From: Glaesserella sp041817755
GTDB taxonomy: Bacteria > Pseudomonadota > Gammaproteobacteria > Enterobacterales > Pasteurellaceae
Length of the DNA: 64,000 nucleotides
Direction: 5' to 3'
Assembly (NCBI RefSeq): GCF_041817755.1
Contig: NZ_JBGYBX010000049.1
Coordinates: 26,671 to 90,670 of the forward strand
Below are positions 24,710 to 34,312 of this stretch, piece by piece (the stretch's first letter is position 1; each line of letters starts with the position of its first letter). The translations under genes and the position numbers were made by a program. The notes under the pieces are model-generated. The model saw only the letters and a program-made list of their open reading frames with translations, did no database searches and had not been told where the DNA came from.

Positions 24710-25351
24710 ATGCAACAATACAAACACGACTTTATCGAATTTGCCTTAAGCCGAAATGTACTGAAATTCGGCGAATTTACCCTAAAATCAGGCAGACAAA
24801 GCCCTTACTTCTTTAATGCAGGATTATTTAATACCGGCAGAGATCTCGCCAAATTAGGCGAATATTACGCCAAAGCGATCCAAGCCAGCCAAATTGACTA
24901 TGATGTACTATTCGGACCTGCTTACAAAGGTATTCCGATTGCCACGACCGTTGCTGTGGCGTTAGCGAATCAGTTTGATGTCGATAAGCCTTGTTGCTTT
25001 AACCGTAAAGAAGTGAAAGATCACGGCGAAGGCGGAAATCTTATCGGTAGCCCGTTAAAAGGCAGAATTTTATTGGTGGACGATGTGATTACCGCAGGCA
25101 CGGCAATTCGTGAATCGATGGAAATCATTCAAGCCAATCATGCAACCTTAGCGGGCGTGATGATTGCGTTAAACCGTAAAGAAAAAGGCAAAGGCGAACT
25201 TTCGGCGATTCAAGAAGTAGAACGTGATTACGGCTGTCAGGTTTTTTCGATTATTGATTTTGATGATTTACTGCAATTTATTGAGCAATCGGAACAATAT
25301 GCGCCTTATTTGGCGAAGATGAGAGCATATCGAGAGCAATATGGTGTGTGA
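24710..25351 (+). CDS. pyrE: Orotate phosphoribosyltransferase
   Basis: 213 aa, joining orotate and PRPP to orotidine 5'-phosphate in pyrimidine synthesis. The PRPP-binding motif ILLVDDVITAGTAIRES is intact, preceded by the flexible loop FNRKEVKDHGEGG and FTLKSGRQSPYFFNAG near the N terminus. AAAAAGGAAATGTT before the start. Length equals E. coli PyrE (213). Convergent with mnmA across a shared hairpin. Confidence 0.97.
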   Translation: MQQYKHDFIEFALSRNVLKFGEFTLKSGRQSPYFFNAGLFNTGRDLAKLGEYYAKAIQASQIDYDVLFGPAYKGIPIATTVAVALANQFDVDKPCCFNRKEVKDHGEGGNLIGSPLKGRILLVDDVITAGTAIRESMEIIQANHATLAGVMIALNRKEKGKGELSAIQEVERDYGCQVFSIIDFDDLLQFIEQSEQYAPYLAKMRAYREQYGV

Positions 25352-25370
25352 ATTTGTAAAATAGATATCA

Positions 25371-25398
25371 AAACGACCCGCTTGTATGCGGGTCGTTT
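25371..25398. terminator. Shared hairpin between convergent pyrE and mnmA
   Basis: AAACGACCCGC and GCGGGTCGTTT form a perfect 11-bp stem with a 6-nt loop. The T-run is better on the minus strand (CGTTTTGATAT), for mnmA, but the stem may serve both genes. Confidence 0.7.
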
Positions 25399-25407
25399 GG
25401 TATGCAA

Positions 25408-26562
25408 TTATTTTAATTGTGCTTCAATTATACCACCGCCTAAGCAGACTTCTCCAAGGTAAAACACAGCAGATTGCCCCGGTGTGACGGCGATCTGCGG
25501 TGTATCAAAAATAACACGAACGGTTTCGTCATCAATCGGTTCAATAACACAATCGATATCCGCCTGACGATAGCGGGTTTTCACGGTGCAACGTAGTTTT
25601 TCACGGATCGGTTGGCGATCTACCCAGTGAAGTTGGCTTGCTATCAGACCGCTTGAAAGCAGGGCTGAATTATCCTGACCCTGAGCCACAATTAACACAT
25701 TGTTTACCAAATCTTTTTCCACCACATACCACGCATTCTCACTTGCCCCTTTGACACCGCCAATGCCTAAGCCTTTGCGTTGTCCTAGGGTGTGGTACAT
25801 TAAACCATCGTGACGACCAATCACTTGCCCATCGACAGTTTTAATGTCCCCAGCTTGTGCAGGTAAATAACGAGCAAGGAAATCTTTGAATTTACGTTCG
25901 CCGATAAAGCAGATGCCCGTCGAATCTTTTTTCTTCGCCGTCGCTAAACCTAAGTCTTCTGCAATGGCTCGCACAATCGGTTTTTCAATATCCCCCACAG
26001 GGAAAAGGCTTTGTGCGACTTGTTGCTCACTTAGAGTGTAGAGGAAATAACTTTGATCTTTGTTGCTATCAAGCCCACGCAATAATTTTGGCTGTTGGTC
26101 AAGCGGTGGGCGACGGACATAATGCCCTGTGGCAATAAAATCTGCCCCTAAGTCTTCTGCTGCATATTCTAAAAAGGCTTTGAATTTAATCTCTTTGTTA
26201 CACAAAATATCAGGGTTTGGTGTGCGTCCGGCTTTATATTCTGCAAGGAAATGTTCAAACACGTTATCCCAATATTCCGCCGCAAAATTGATTTTATGCA
26301 GTTTTATACCAAGCTTATCACAAACCGCTTGCGCATCGGCTAAATCGGCGGCTGCGGTGCAGTAATCGGTATCGTCATCTTCTTCCCAGTTCTTCATAAA
26401 CAAGCCTTCCACTTGGTAGCCTTGTTGTTGAAGAATAAAGGCAGAAACCGAAGAATCCACGCCTCCTGACATGCCGCAAATGACTTTCTTTTTGCCGTTT
26501 TCGGCCAACTGTTCTGCGGTTAATTGAGGAAAATGTTGTTGATAGGTTTTTGACTTCATCAT
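25408..26562 (-). CDS. mnmA: tRNA-specific 2-thiouridylase MnmA
   Basis: 384 aa. The PP-loop motif is VICGMSGGVDSSVSAFIL, the first catalytic Cys is in TPNPDILCNKEIKF and the second in STGICFIGERKF. It thiolates U34 of Lys, Glu and Gln tRNAs. Start MMKSKTYQQHFPQLTAEQLAE; either of the first two ATGs can serve. It begins immediately after the nqrM stop, so it is the last gene of the nqr-apbE-nqrM-mnmA run, a known Pasteurellaceae order. Confidence 0.96.
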   Translation of the reverse strand: MMKSKTYQQHFPQLTAEQLAENGKKKVICGMSGGVDSSVSAFILQQQGYQVEGLFMKNWEEDDDTDYCTAAADLADAQAVCDKLGIKLHKINFAAEYWDNVFEHFLAEYKAGRTPNPDILCNKEIKFKAFLEYAAEDLGADFIATGHYVRRPPLDQQPKLLRGLDSNKDQSYFLYTLSEQQVAQSLFPVGDIEKPIVRAIAEDLGLATAKKKDSTGICFIGERKFKDFLARYLPAQAGDIKTVDGQVIGRHDGLMYHTLGQRKGLGIGGVKGASENAWYVVEKDLVNNVLIVAQGQDNSALLSSGLIASQLHWVDRQPIREKLRCTVKTRYRQADIDCVIEPIDDETVRVIFDTPQIAVTPGQSAVFYLGEVCLGGGIIEAQLK

Positions 26563-26817
26563 CTATTTCACTTCGTAAAATTGCGTTGCTTTTTTCGCAA
26601 ATTTTTCTTCATATTCCGCTTTTGCGGCTTCATCACCGGCATCGAGTTTTTTCTGTAAGTTGTCGCAAGGTTCTTCGCAATCGCACATTTTTTTCATACC
26701 TAACGCCGTAATGCCGCCGCAGCTACCTTTGATGGTTTTACCTTTGATAATAAAACCGATCGACATCATAAAGATGATAGCCACAAAAAAACCGAAAGTC
26801 AGTAAGAGGGTTTCCAT
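26563..26817 (-). CDS. nqrM: Na+-NQR maturation factor NqrM
   Basis: 84 aa (DUF539). An N-terminal membrane helix (residues 5-24) is followed by four conserved cysteines: KGSCGGI, CDCEEPC. In Vibrio, NqrM is needed to insert the iron centre coordinated by cysteines of NqrD and NqrE. It lies 12 bp after apbE and directly before mnmA, the usual position at the end of the nqr cluster. Confidence 0.92.
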   Translation of the reverse strand: METLLLTFGFFVAIIFMMSIGFIIKGKTIKGSCGGITALGMKKMCDCEEPCDNLQKKLDAGDEAAKAEYEEKFAKKATQFYEVK

Positions 26818-26829
26818 TTGTTTTCTAAC

Positions 26830-27900
26830 CTATTTTTGATTGATTAATTTTTCAAAGGCTGTCGACATTTTGGTTTCGTAGCCTTCGCCTTTTTTGATAA
26901 TTAAGAATATTGCTAAGTTCTCACGTTCCGCTACCTCGAGGGCTTTTTCGGCTCCGAGTACGAATAAGCCGGTAGACAGCCCGTCGGCGGTCATGGTGGT
27001 TGGTGCAAACACGGTGATCGACGCTAAATTATGGCTGATCGGTCGCAATGTTTTGGGATCGATAATGTGAGAAAGGCGGTTGCCTTGCTCGTCTTCGAAA
27101 TAGTTACGATAGTTGCCGGACGTTGCCATACCCAAATTATGCAGCGGTACAGTAATTTGGCTGCTCGTTCCTTGGGTAAATTCAGGTTTTTCAATCGCGA
27201 TACGCCAAGGTACGCCTTTTAAATTATGTCCTTTTCCGCGTAATTCACCACCGATTTCCACTAAATAGTTTTCAATGCCGAGCATTTCAAGGTGCCGGGC
27301 TAATTTATCAACACCAAACCCCTTTGCAATGGAGGATAAATCCAAGTAAAGATTCGGCTCTTTTTTAATCAGTAAACCCTTACCGTTTTGACGGTCATTA
27401 TCACTGAATCGGACTTCAATTTTATCAATTCCGACGGATTTGGCTCTTTCAAGAATTTGTTCGTTAGTCGGGACTTTATTTAAACGTTTATCCGGTCCGA
27501 ATCCCCATAAATTCACTAGTGGACCGACCGTCACATCCAATGCTCCTTCGGTCATTTTATTCAGGCGAACCGCTTCTTCAACGACAGTGGCAAAATCATT
27601 TGAGACGCTAAACACTTGATTCACTTGATTAAATTGATTAAACGAAGAAATTTGAGAGTCTTTTTGGTAAGTCGACATCTCGTTATTCACGGTTTTAAGT
27701 AGCATATCTAATTGTGCTTGGACTTTTTCCGGCTGAGGTAAATGCTCGGTTTTACCGTCATCAATATATTTTACATGGTACGTCGTTCCCATCGTTTTAC
27801 CTTCCAAAACGATTTGCGTAGGGGTTTTATTATCACAAGCTGCCAGCAATAGTGCGCCGGTAACGGAGAGTAGCCAAATAAATGATGTTTTGAATTTCAC
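26830..27900 (-). CDS. apbE: FAD:protein FMN transferase ApbE
   Basis: 356-aa lipoprotein: the signal ends LLAAC (lipobox, Cys22), placing it in the periplasm. It attaches FMN to threonines of NqrB and NqrC, whose SGAT targets are encoded just upstream. Motifs: MGTTYHVKYI near the mature start, LDLSSIAKGFGVDKLARHL, YLVEIGGELRGKG, LSHIIDPKTLRPI and TADGLSTGLFVLGAEKAL with the metal-binding Thr/Asp. Separated from nqrF by a strong inverted uptake-word hairpin, so it may have its own promoter. Confidence 0.95.
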   Translation of the reverse strand: MKFKTSFIWLLSVTGALLLAACDNKTPTQIVLEGKTMGTTYHVKYIDDGKTEHLPQPEKVQAQLDMLLKTVNNEMSTYQKDSQISSFNQFNQVNQVFSVSNDFATVVEEAVRLNKMTEGALDVTVGPLVNLWGFGPDKRLNKVPTNEQILERAKSVGIDKIEVRFSDNDRQNGKGLLIKKEPNLYLDLSSIAKGFGVDKLARHLEMLGIENYLVEIGGELRGKGHNLKGVPWRIAIEKPEFTQGTSSQITVPLHNLGMATSGNYRNYFEDEQGNRLSHIIDPKTLRPISHNLASITVFAPTTMTADGLSTGLFVLGAEKALEVAERENLAIFLIIKKGEGYETKMSTAFEKLINQK

Positions 27901-27995
27901 AAAAATTCCTCTGGTTTTTTTATAAGTAATTAATAGGGGAGAAGAGACAAGTTTAATATTTGGTCATTATCTGTTGTCCGCTAGTAACTAATAAT

Positions 27996-28041
27996 ACAAG
28001 CGGTCAGATTTGCAAAATATTTTGCAAATCCGACCGCTTGT
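27996..28041 (-). terminator. Near-perfect inverted uptake-word palindrome after nqrF
   Basis: ACAAGCGGTC...GACCGCTTGT with the inner arms GATTTGCAAAA/TTTTGCAAATC gives about 21 bp of pairing with one mismatch, the longest such element in the window. It probably ends the nqrABCDEF message. Confidence 0.75.
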
Positions 28042-28057
28042 TCATCTTGATGTGAGA

Positions 28058-29284
28058 TTAACCACCGAAATCATCTAATAAGATGTTTTCATCTTCTACA
28101 CCAAGATCTTTTAACATCTTGATGACGGAAGCGTTCATGATTGGCGGACCGCACATGTAGTATTCACAATCTTCAGGCGCTTCATGATCTTTTAAGTAGT
28201 TTTCATAAAGCACGTTGTGAATAAAGCCGGTATAACCGTCCCAGTTATCGCCCGGTTGTGGATCAGAGAGTGCCACATACCATTTGAAGTTATCGTTCTC
28301 TGCTTGTAAGCCGTCGAAATCTTCCACATAGAACATTTCTCGTTTAGAACGGGCACCGTACCAGAAGGTCATTTTACGTTTGGATTTCAACCGTTTTAAC
28401 TGGTCGAAAATGTGTGAACGCATTGGCGCCATACCCGCACCACCACCGACGAAGACCATTTCCGCATCGGTATCTTTTGCGAAGAATTCGCCGAATGGAC
28501 CGGAGATGATCACCTTATCACCCGGTTTTAATGACCAAATATAAGAGGACATTTGACCCGGTGGTACGTTCGGATTATTTGGCGGCGGTGTCGCAATACG
28601 CACGTTCAACATAATGATGCCTTTTTCTTCAGGATAGGAAGCCATAGAGTATGCACGTACAATCGGCTCATCCACTTTAGACACATAACGCCATAAGTCA
28701 TATTTATCCCAGTCTTCATGATATTCTTTCGGAATATCGAAGTCTTTGTAATTGACTGTATGAGGCTCCGCTTCAATTTGAATGTAACCGCCGGCACGGA
28801 ACGGAACTTCTTCACCTTCCGGAATTTGAAGTTTAAGTTCTTTGATGAATGTAGCTTTGTTATCGTTAGAAATAACGGTACATTCCCATTTTTTCACACC
28901 GAAGATCTCTTCCGGTAATTCCACATCCATAGAACTTTTCACATTCACTTGACAAGCAAGGCGATAACCTTCTTTTGCTTCACGTTTGGTAATGTGAGAA
29001 AGTTCGGTTGGGAGGATTTCCCCGCCACCGCTTTTCACTTTAACCACGCATTGACCACAAGAGCCACCGCCACCGCACGCAGATGAAACGAAGATGCCTT
29101 TGCTCGCCAATGCACCGAGTAATTTACCGCCAGCCGGTAAAGTAATGGCTTTTTCCGGATCATCATTAATGGAAATGGTAATATCACCGGAATCCACCAA
29201 TTTTGATTTAGCCACAAGGATAAGTACCGCAAGCACTAATACAAGGGCAGTAAACGCCACGATACCGAAAATAAAATTATCCAT
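28058..29284 (-). CDS. nqrF: Na+-translocating NADH:quinone reductase subunit F
   Basis: 408 aa. One N-terminal membrane helix, then a 2Fe-2S ferredoxin domain with CGGGGSCGQC (residues about 70-79) and the fourth Cys in RLACQVNV, then a ferredoxin-reductase module: FAD motif RAYSMASYPEE and NADH-binding MVFVGGGAGMAPMRSH, ending ENILLDDFGG. NqrF takes electrons from NADH and starts the sodium-pumping chain. Last subunit gene of the operon. Confidence 0.97.
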   Translation of the reverse strand: MDNFIFGIVAFTALVLVLAVLILVAKSKLVDSGDITISINDDPEKAITLPAGGKLLGALASKGIFVSSACGGGGSCGQCVVKVKSGGGEILPTELSHITKREAKEGYRLACQVNVKSSMDVELPEEIFGVKKWECTVISNDNKATFIKELKLQIPEGEEVPFRAGGYIQIEAEPHTVNYKDFDIPKEYHEDWDKYDLWRYVSKVDEPIVRAYSMASYPEEKGIIMLNVRIATPPPNNPNVPPGQMSSYIWSLKPGDKVIISGPFGEFFAKDTDAEMVFVGGGAGMAPMRSHIFDQLKRLKSKRKMTFWYGARSKREMFYVEDFDGLQAENDNFKWYVALSDPQPGDNWDGYTGFIHNVLYENYLKDHEAPEDCEYYMCGPPIMNASVIKMLKDLGVEDENILLDDFGG

Positions 29285-29296
29285 TCGATACGCTCC

Positions 29297-29893
29297 TTAT
29301 AATTGAATGCCTGAGAAAGACATAAAGCCAAGTGCCATTAAGCCTGCGGTGATAAAGGTGATACCTAAACCTTTTAAACCTGCCGGGACATCGGAATATT
29401 TCATTTTTTCCGTGATACCGGCTAACGCTACAATCGCTAGCATCCAGCCTGTACCTGCACCGATACCGTACACTACGGACTCGCCGAAGTTATATTCACG
29501 CTGAACCATGAATGATACCGCACCGAAGATTGCACAGTTTACCGTGATAAGCGGTAAGAAAATACCAAGTGCGCTGTAAAGTGCTGGGAAAAACTTATCC
29601 AAAATCATTTCAAGAATTTGCACTAGTGCAGCAATAACACCGATAAAGGTGATAAAGTTAAGGAAAGTTAAATCAACTCCCTCAATTAATGCACCATCTT
29701 TTAAAACATTCTCGTAAACAATTTGATTAGCCGGAACCGCAATACCTAGTACAACGATTACTGCAATCCCTAAGCCAAATGCAGTCGAAACTTTCTTGGA
29801 CACCGCAAGGAATGTACACATACCAAGGAAGAAAGAAAGTGCCATATTTTCAATGAATACGGACTTAACAAATAGACTTAAATAATGTTCCAT
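29297..29893 (-). CDS. nqrE: Na+-NQR subunit E
   Basis: 198-aa membrane protein with six helices. MEHYLSLFVKSVFIENMALS is the conserved N terminus, and cysteines in FFLGMCTFLA and LITVNCAIFGAV are the iron ligands shared with NqrD. NqrD and NqrE form an inverted-topology pair in the membrane. 12 bp before nqrF. Confidence 0.97.
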   Translation of the reverse strand: MEHYLSLFVKSVFIENMALSFFLGMCTFLAVSKKVSTAFGLGIAVIVVLGIAVPANQIVYENVLKDGALIEGVDLTFLNFITFIGVIAALVQILEMILDKFFPALYSALGIFLPLITVNCAIFGAVSFMVQREYNFGESVVYGIGAGTGWMLAIVALAGITEKMKYSDVPAGLKGLGITFITAGLMALGFMSFSGIQL

Positions 29894-29894
29894 C

Positions 29895-30518
29895 TTATTT
29901 CTCCGCTTGTTCCGGTTTCCACGTTCTTAAGCCCCAAATTAAGAAGCCGATAATAAAGAACGCACTCGGTGCTAATAAGAATAAACCATTTGCTTGATAC
30001 CAACCTCCGTCTTGAATCGTTTGGAATACGGTCATACCAAAGAGTTTACCTGAACCGATTAATTCACGAATAAACGCTACAATCACAAGGATCGCACCAT
30101 AACCTAAACCGTTACCGATACCGTCGACAAAACTCTCTACAGGACCTGATTTCATTGCAAAGGCTTCTGCTCGTCCCATTACGATACAGTTGGTAATAAT
30201 CAAGCCAACGAATACCGAAAGCTGTTTTGATAAATCGTAAGCGTATGCGCGTAAGATTTGGTCAACAAGAATTACCAGAGACGCAATAATCGCCATTTGT
30301 ACGATGATACGGATACTATTCGGAATATAGTTACGGATCATTGCAATAAACATACTGGAAAAGCCTGTTACAAAGCTTACCGCAATCCCCATAACCACCG
30401 CCGTTTCTAGCTTGGTTGTTACTGCAAGAGCAGAACAGATCCCTAAGATTTGTAATGCGATAGGGTTGTTATCCACCACGGGTGATAACAATAACTTTTT
30501 AAGATTGTTGCTCGCCAT
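29895..30518 (-). CDS. nqrD: Na+-NQR subunit D
   Basis: 207 aa, six helices. LLSPVVDNNPIALQILGICS and GLIITNCIVMGRAEAFAMKSG carry the two cysteines that, with those of NqrE, hold the intramembrane iron centre. Overlaps nqrC by one base and lies one base before nqrE, so translation is probably coupled. Confidence 0.97.
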   Translation of the reverse strand: MASNNLKKLLLSPVVDNNPIALQILGICSALAVTTKLETAVVMGIAVSFVTGFSSMFIAMIRNYIPNSIRIIVQMAIIASLVILVDQILRAYAYDLSKQLSVFVGLIITNCIVMGRAEAFAMKSGPVESFVDGIGNGLGYGAILVIVAFIRELIGSGKLFGMTVFQTIQDGGWYQANGLFLLAPSAFFIIGFLIWGLRTWKPEQAEK

Positions 30519-31294
30519 TAGTTAGTCCCCGCTTTTAATTTAGTTAAATATGGACCGAAGCCGTTTGCACCGAACCAATATTTAAATGAGCCATCAACAC
30601 CGTTGGAGGTTAAAGTTGCACCGGATAAACCATCAATACCGTGATCTTTATCAGCTGAAGCACCTTTTGCAATACGAATTGCAGATTCACCCTGAGCATT
30701 TTGTAATTTTTTGCCCACGAAGTTTTGTTGCCAACGTTTGTTTTCAATTTCACCACCAAGTCCCGGTGTTTCACCGTGTTCGTAGTAAGTGATACCTTTG
30801 ATTGTATTGCCATCTGGTTCAACAGATACAAAACCATACATTACAGACCATAAACCGGTTCCGTAGAATGGAAGCACGATTTGATTTACTTGTCCGTTTG
30901 CATCTTTTACAAGGTAAATTTCCGCATATTTTGCACGAACTTTGATACCTGCTTTATCATCTGCTGGGTTGATAGCGATACTTTGAGCTGGATCTTTTGC
31001 AGCTGCTTTTGCATCAAAATTCGCTACACCTTCAACATAATCACCCGTAGCAAGATCAACGATTTTAGATTCGATGTTTTTCACATAAATATCTTTAATT
31101 TCGCTTTTCTTCGTGCCTTCAGGTAATAAACCAGCAACACTTAAAATATTTTTCTGTTTATCAAGGGCTTTTTGTTCTTCCTGTGCCGATTTTAACAACA
31201 CCGCAGAACCTGCCACGATAAGAGAACAGATTAAACTTAATAAAACCACGACGGTAAGTGTTCCGCCAATGCTATCTTTATTAAACTTAGCCAT
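30518..31294 (-). CDS. nqrC: Na+-NQR subunit C (FMN-bearing)
   Basis: 258 aa if started at 31294 (MAKFNKDSIGGTLTVVVLLS); a longer frame to 31366 lies inside nqrB and lacks support. One membrane helix, a periplasmic domain, and the flavinylation motif DGLSGATLTSNGVDGS, in which the SGAT Thr carries FMN added by ApbE. The start overlaps the end of nqrB by 8 bp. Confidence 0.96.
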   Translation of the reverse strand: MAKFNKDSIGGTLTVVVLLSLICSLIVAGSAVLLKSAQEEQKALDKQKNILSVAGLLPEGTKKSEIKDIYVKNIESKIVDLATGDYVEGVANFDAKAAAKDPAQSIAINPADDKAGIKVRAKYAEIYLVKDANGQVNQIVLPFYGTGLWSVMYGFVSVEPDGNTIKGITYYEHGETPGLGGEIENKRWQQNFVGKKLQNAQGESAIRIAKGASADKDHGIDGLSGATLTSNGVDGSFKYWFGANGFGPYLTKLKAGTN

Positions 31295-32525
31295 TGCGTG
31301 CCTTCCTACGTTTGATGTTACCTTGAACCACGAAGTAGTCGAAAATCGGCGCAAACAAGTTAGCAAATAAGATCGCTAACATCATACCTTCCGGATATGC
31401 CGGGTTTGCCACACGAATAATCACACACATCACCCCGATTAAGATACCGTACCACCATTTACCTTTATTGGTAAAGGCTGCGGATACCGGGTCAGTTGCC
31501 ATAAAGAACATACCGATCGCAAAACCACCTAACACTAAGTGCCAGTGCCACGGCATTGCAAATAATGGGTTTGTGTCTGAGCCGATAAGATTAAATAAGG
31601 TTGCTGTTGCAGCCATACCAATCATAACACCCGCGATAATTCGCCAAGATGCAATGCGAGCAAATACAATAATTGCAGCACCGATCATTAATGCGACAGT
31701 TGATACTTCACCGATAGAGCCTGGAATATTCCCTAAGAATGCGTCCATCCAAGTAATTGTTTCGCCTGTTGCAACGTGTTTAAGCGCAGCTTGCCCACCG
31801 ACTGCCCATTGAGAAAGCGCTGTTGCACCTGAGAAGCCATCTGCGGCAGTCCAAACCAAATCACCCGAAATTTGTGCCGGGTAGGCGAAGAATAAGAATG
31901 CACGCCCCGCCAATGCCGGGTTCATGAAGTTTTTACCTACGCCACCAAACACTTCTTTCGCTACCACAACACCAAAGGTGGTTGCTAACGCCGCTTGCCA
32001 TAATGGTAAGGTCGGCGGAACGATTAATGCTAAAAGGATAGACGTAACAAAGAAACCTTCATTGATTTCGTGTTTACGCACCATTGCAAATAATACTTCC
32101 CAGAAACCACCTACTGCAAAAATAGTTAAGTAGATCGGAAGGAAGAAAATCGCACCGATTAACATTTTGCCAAATACACCAGCGTCTTGTGATAACACAC
32201 CGAATGCATTCGCTAATGCAAAGTGCCAATCGTTCGCAACGTTTTGAGCCACGTTTTGTGTAAAGTCACCCACACCTAATGCAAGGATTGATTGTGCCCC
32301 CACGTTATACATACCGTAGAACATTGCAGGGAACAATGCTAACCATACGATTAACATCATACGTTTAGAATCAATCGCGTCACGCACGTGAGCATCTTTT
32401 TGAGTTACTGTACCTGGACTATAGAAAATCGTATAAGCTGCTTCAAACAGGATATACCATTTCTCATACTTTCCACCCTTCTGGAAAGCAGGTTCCATTT
32501 TATGAAAAAGATCTTTTAAAGCCAT
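31287..32525 (-). CDS. nqrB: Na+-NQR subunit B (FMN- and riboflavin-bearing)
   Basis: 412-aa membrane protein, the main sodium channel subunit. The covalent FMN site SGAT is in TAADGFSGATALSQWAVGG, and GGVGKNFMNPALAGRAFLFF is a conserved membrane motif. N terminus MALKDLFHKMEPAFQKGGKY is the family start. Four bases separate it from nqrA. Confidence 0.97.
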   Translation of the reverse strand: MALKDLFHKMEPAFQKGGKYEKWYILFEAAYTIFYSPGTVTQKDAHVRDAIDSKRMMLIVWLALFPAMFYGMYNVGAQSILALGVGDFTQNVAQNVANDWHFALANAFGVLSQDAGVFGKMLIGAIFFLPIYLTIFAVGGFWEVLFAMVRKHEINEGFFVTSILLALIVPPTLPLWQAALATTFGVVVAKEVFGGVGKNFMNPALAGRAFLFFAYPAQISGDLVWTAADGFSGATALSQWAVGGQAALKHVATGETITWMDAFLGNIPGSIGEVSTVALMIGAAIIVFARIASWRIIAGVMIGMAATATLFNLIGSDTNPLFAMPWHWHLVLGGFAIGMFFMATDPVSAAFTNKGKWWYGILIGVMCVIIRVANPAYPEGMMLAILFANLFAPIFDYFVVQGNIKRRKARNG

Positions 32526-32529
32526 TTGA

Positions 32530-33876
32530 TTAACCTTCCTTCTCGATCTTATCTAACGCAGCACGCAACATCGGTGCATAGTTATTTTTCCCTGGGCAGA
32601 CAAACGTACATAACGCTAAATCTTCTTCATCTAACTCCAAGCAACCTAATGCTTGAGCAGAATCGGTATCACCCGACGCTAAATCGCGTAACAATAATGT
32701 TGGTAAAATATCTAACGGCATCACACGCTCATAAGAGCCGATTGGCACCATTGCACGCTCACTACCATTAACAGCTGTGGTAAAGTTAAACAATTTCTTA
32801 CTAAACGCACCTAATACAGTACGCGTAATAGAGAATTTGTGTGAATATGGTGCAATCATACCTAAGAACTCTTGCTCACGACCTTCTGCAATCACAGAAA
32901 CCTGTAATGCGTAGCGACCTAAATAATCGTGAACACCCACCGCTTTTGCACCGCTTAACACAGAACCTGAAATCACACGATTTTCACCGTCGGCTAGTTC
33001 ATTTGCGGTTAATTGTGAAAGATTAGCGCCAAGTTGAGTACGTACAAGACGTGGTTTTTTCACTTGCGGACCCGCTAACGAAACAACACGCTCTACATAA
33101 AGCTCACCTGTTGTAAATAATTTACCAATAGCAATCACATCTTGATAGTTTAAGTACCATACACTTTTCGTCGCAGAAACAGGATCGATAAAGTGAATAT
33201 GTGTGCCGCTTAAACCTGCCGGGTGTGGACCGGCAAAAGAGGTGACTTTTACATTTGCCACTTCAGCTGTTGGGATATTGCTGTCCGGTGCACGACATAA
33301 ATGAATCGTTTTTTTGCCTTCAAATAAGCGACTTAACACCGTTAAACCATCAATGAAATCCTGTTTGTGCTCGTTTAAGATCACTTCAGGATCAGCCGCT
33401 AACGGATTCGTATCCATCGCATTGACAAAAATCGAAGAAGGCACGGCATCTAACGCTGGAACTTTACTGAAAGGACGAGTACGGAACGCAGTCCATAACC
33501 CTGAATTCACTAAATTTTGCTTAACTTGCTCAGCCGTCAATGATGTTAGCGCTGAAGCTTCAAAACGAGCAAAAGTTTCTTGCTCATTACCTTCAACTTT
33601 AATCACGACGGATTGAAGAACACGCTTCTCGCCACGGTTGATTGCTACAATCGTACCGCTTGCCGGAGCAGTGAAAACAACACCGGGATTCTTTTTGTCT
33701 TCAAAAAGAACTTGGCCTTTCTTCACTACATCACCTTCGCGCACCCTCATAGAAGGGCGCATACCCACATATTCTTCGCCAAGCACAGCAACTTCATTAA
33801 CGGTATTGCCGTTATGGATTACTTGCTCAGGTTTTCCTGCAATAGGAAGATCTAAGCCTTGTTTAATTGTAATCAT
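32530..33876 (-). CDS. nqrA: Na+-NQR subunit A
   Basis: 448 aa. Start MITIKQGLDLPIAGKPEQVI at 33876 agrees with the family; the frame is open 41 codons further upstream but that part lies in the leader. The N-terminal half is biotinyl-lipoyl-like (VREGDVVKKGQVLFEDKKNP); the C terminus has LELDEEDLALCTFVCPGKNNY. NqrA is the peripheral quinone-site subunit. First gene of nqrABCDEF. The operon exchanges NADH oxidation for a sodium gradient. Confidence 0.96.
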   Translation of the reverse strand: MITIKQGLDLPIAGKPEQVIHNGNTVNEVAVLGEEYVGMRPSMRVREGDVVKKGQVLFEDKKNPGVVFTAPASGTIVAINRGEKRVLQSVVIKVEGNEQETFARFEASALTSLTAEQVKQNLVNSGLWTAFRTRPFSKVPALDAVPSSIFVNAMDTNPLAADPEVILNEHKQDFIDGLTVLSRLFEGKKTIHLCRAPDSNIPTAEVANVKVTSFAGPHPAGLSGTHIHFIDPVSATKSVWYLNYQDVIAIGKLFTTGELYVERVVSLAGPQVKKPRLVRTQLGANLSQLTANELADGENRVISGSVLSGAKAVGVHDYLGRYALQVSVIAEGREQEFLGMIAPYSHKFSITRTVLGAFSKKLFNFTTAVNGSERAMVPIGSYERVMPLDILPTLLLRDLASGDTDSAQALGCLELDEEDLALCTFVCPGKNNYAPMLRAALDKIEKEG

Positions 33877-34312
33877 ATTGTTTGCACTACTTTTAGTTGG
33901 GTTAAAAATATGATTGCAGATTCCCCGCAACCGCTTTATTGAGCCGCAGTCTCCGTTCAAAAATAAACGTTGGTTCCCCCACTTATTTTTGAAGACCACA
34001 TTAAGTTCTCAAATCGGATGATTATCTCGCTTTGTAAGAGATAAAAGAAATATGCCATTCTACCCGAAAAAGCCGATTCATTTCCACTTTAACCACAATT
34101 TTTTAACATTTAGACTTTGAAAAGTTGAAGTAAATCAATATTTGGAGGGCATTTGTTCTTTGTGTTGCATTAATCATCACTTATTAGCATCGACAAGCGG
34201 TCAGATCTTTTTACAACTTTGCAAAAAGTACGTAACAAAATTTGATACTAGTCAAAAAATCGGGATAAGGCTACAATAGCTGATAATCTTTCTCAAATAT
34301 TATGGATACCAA
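33877..34312. promoter_or_regulatory. Divergent nqrA/nfuA control region with a structured nqrA leader
   Basis: 436 bp without a gene. On the minus strand, 82-115 bases before nqrA, CAAAAATAA and TTATTTTTG (33958-33966 and 33983-33991 in plus coordinates) pair as a 9-bp stem whose loop holds GTGGGGGAACC; a second TTGC/GCAA helix lies closer to the gene. This looks like a structured 5' leader. One uptake word near 34193 lies on the nfuA side. No known riboswitch recognised. Confidence 0.4.
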
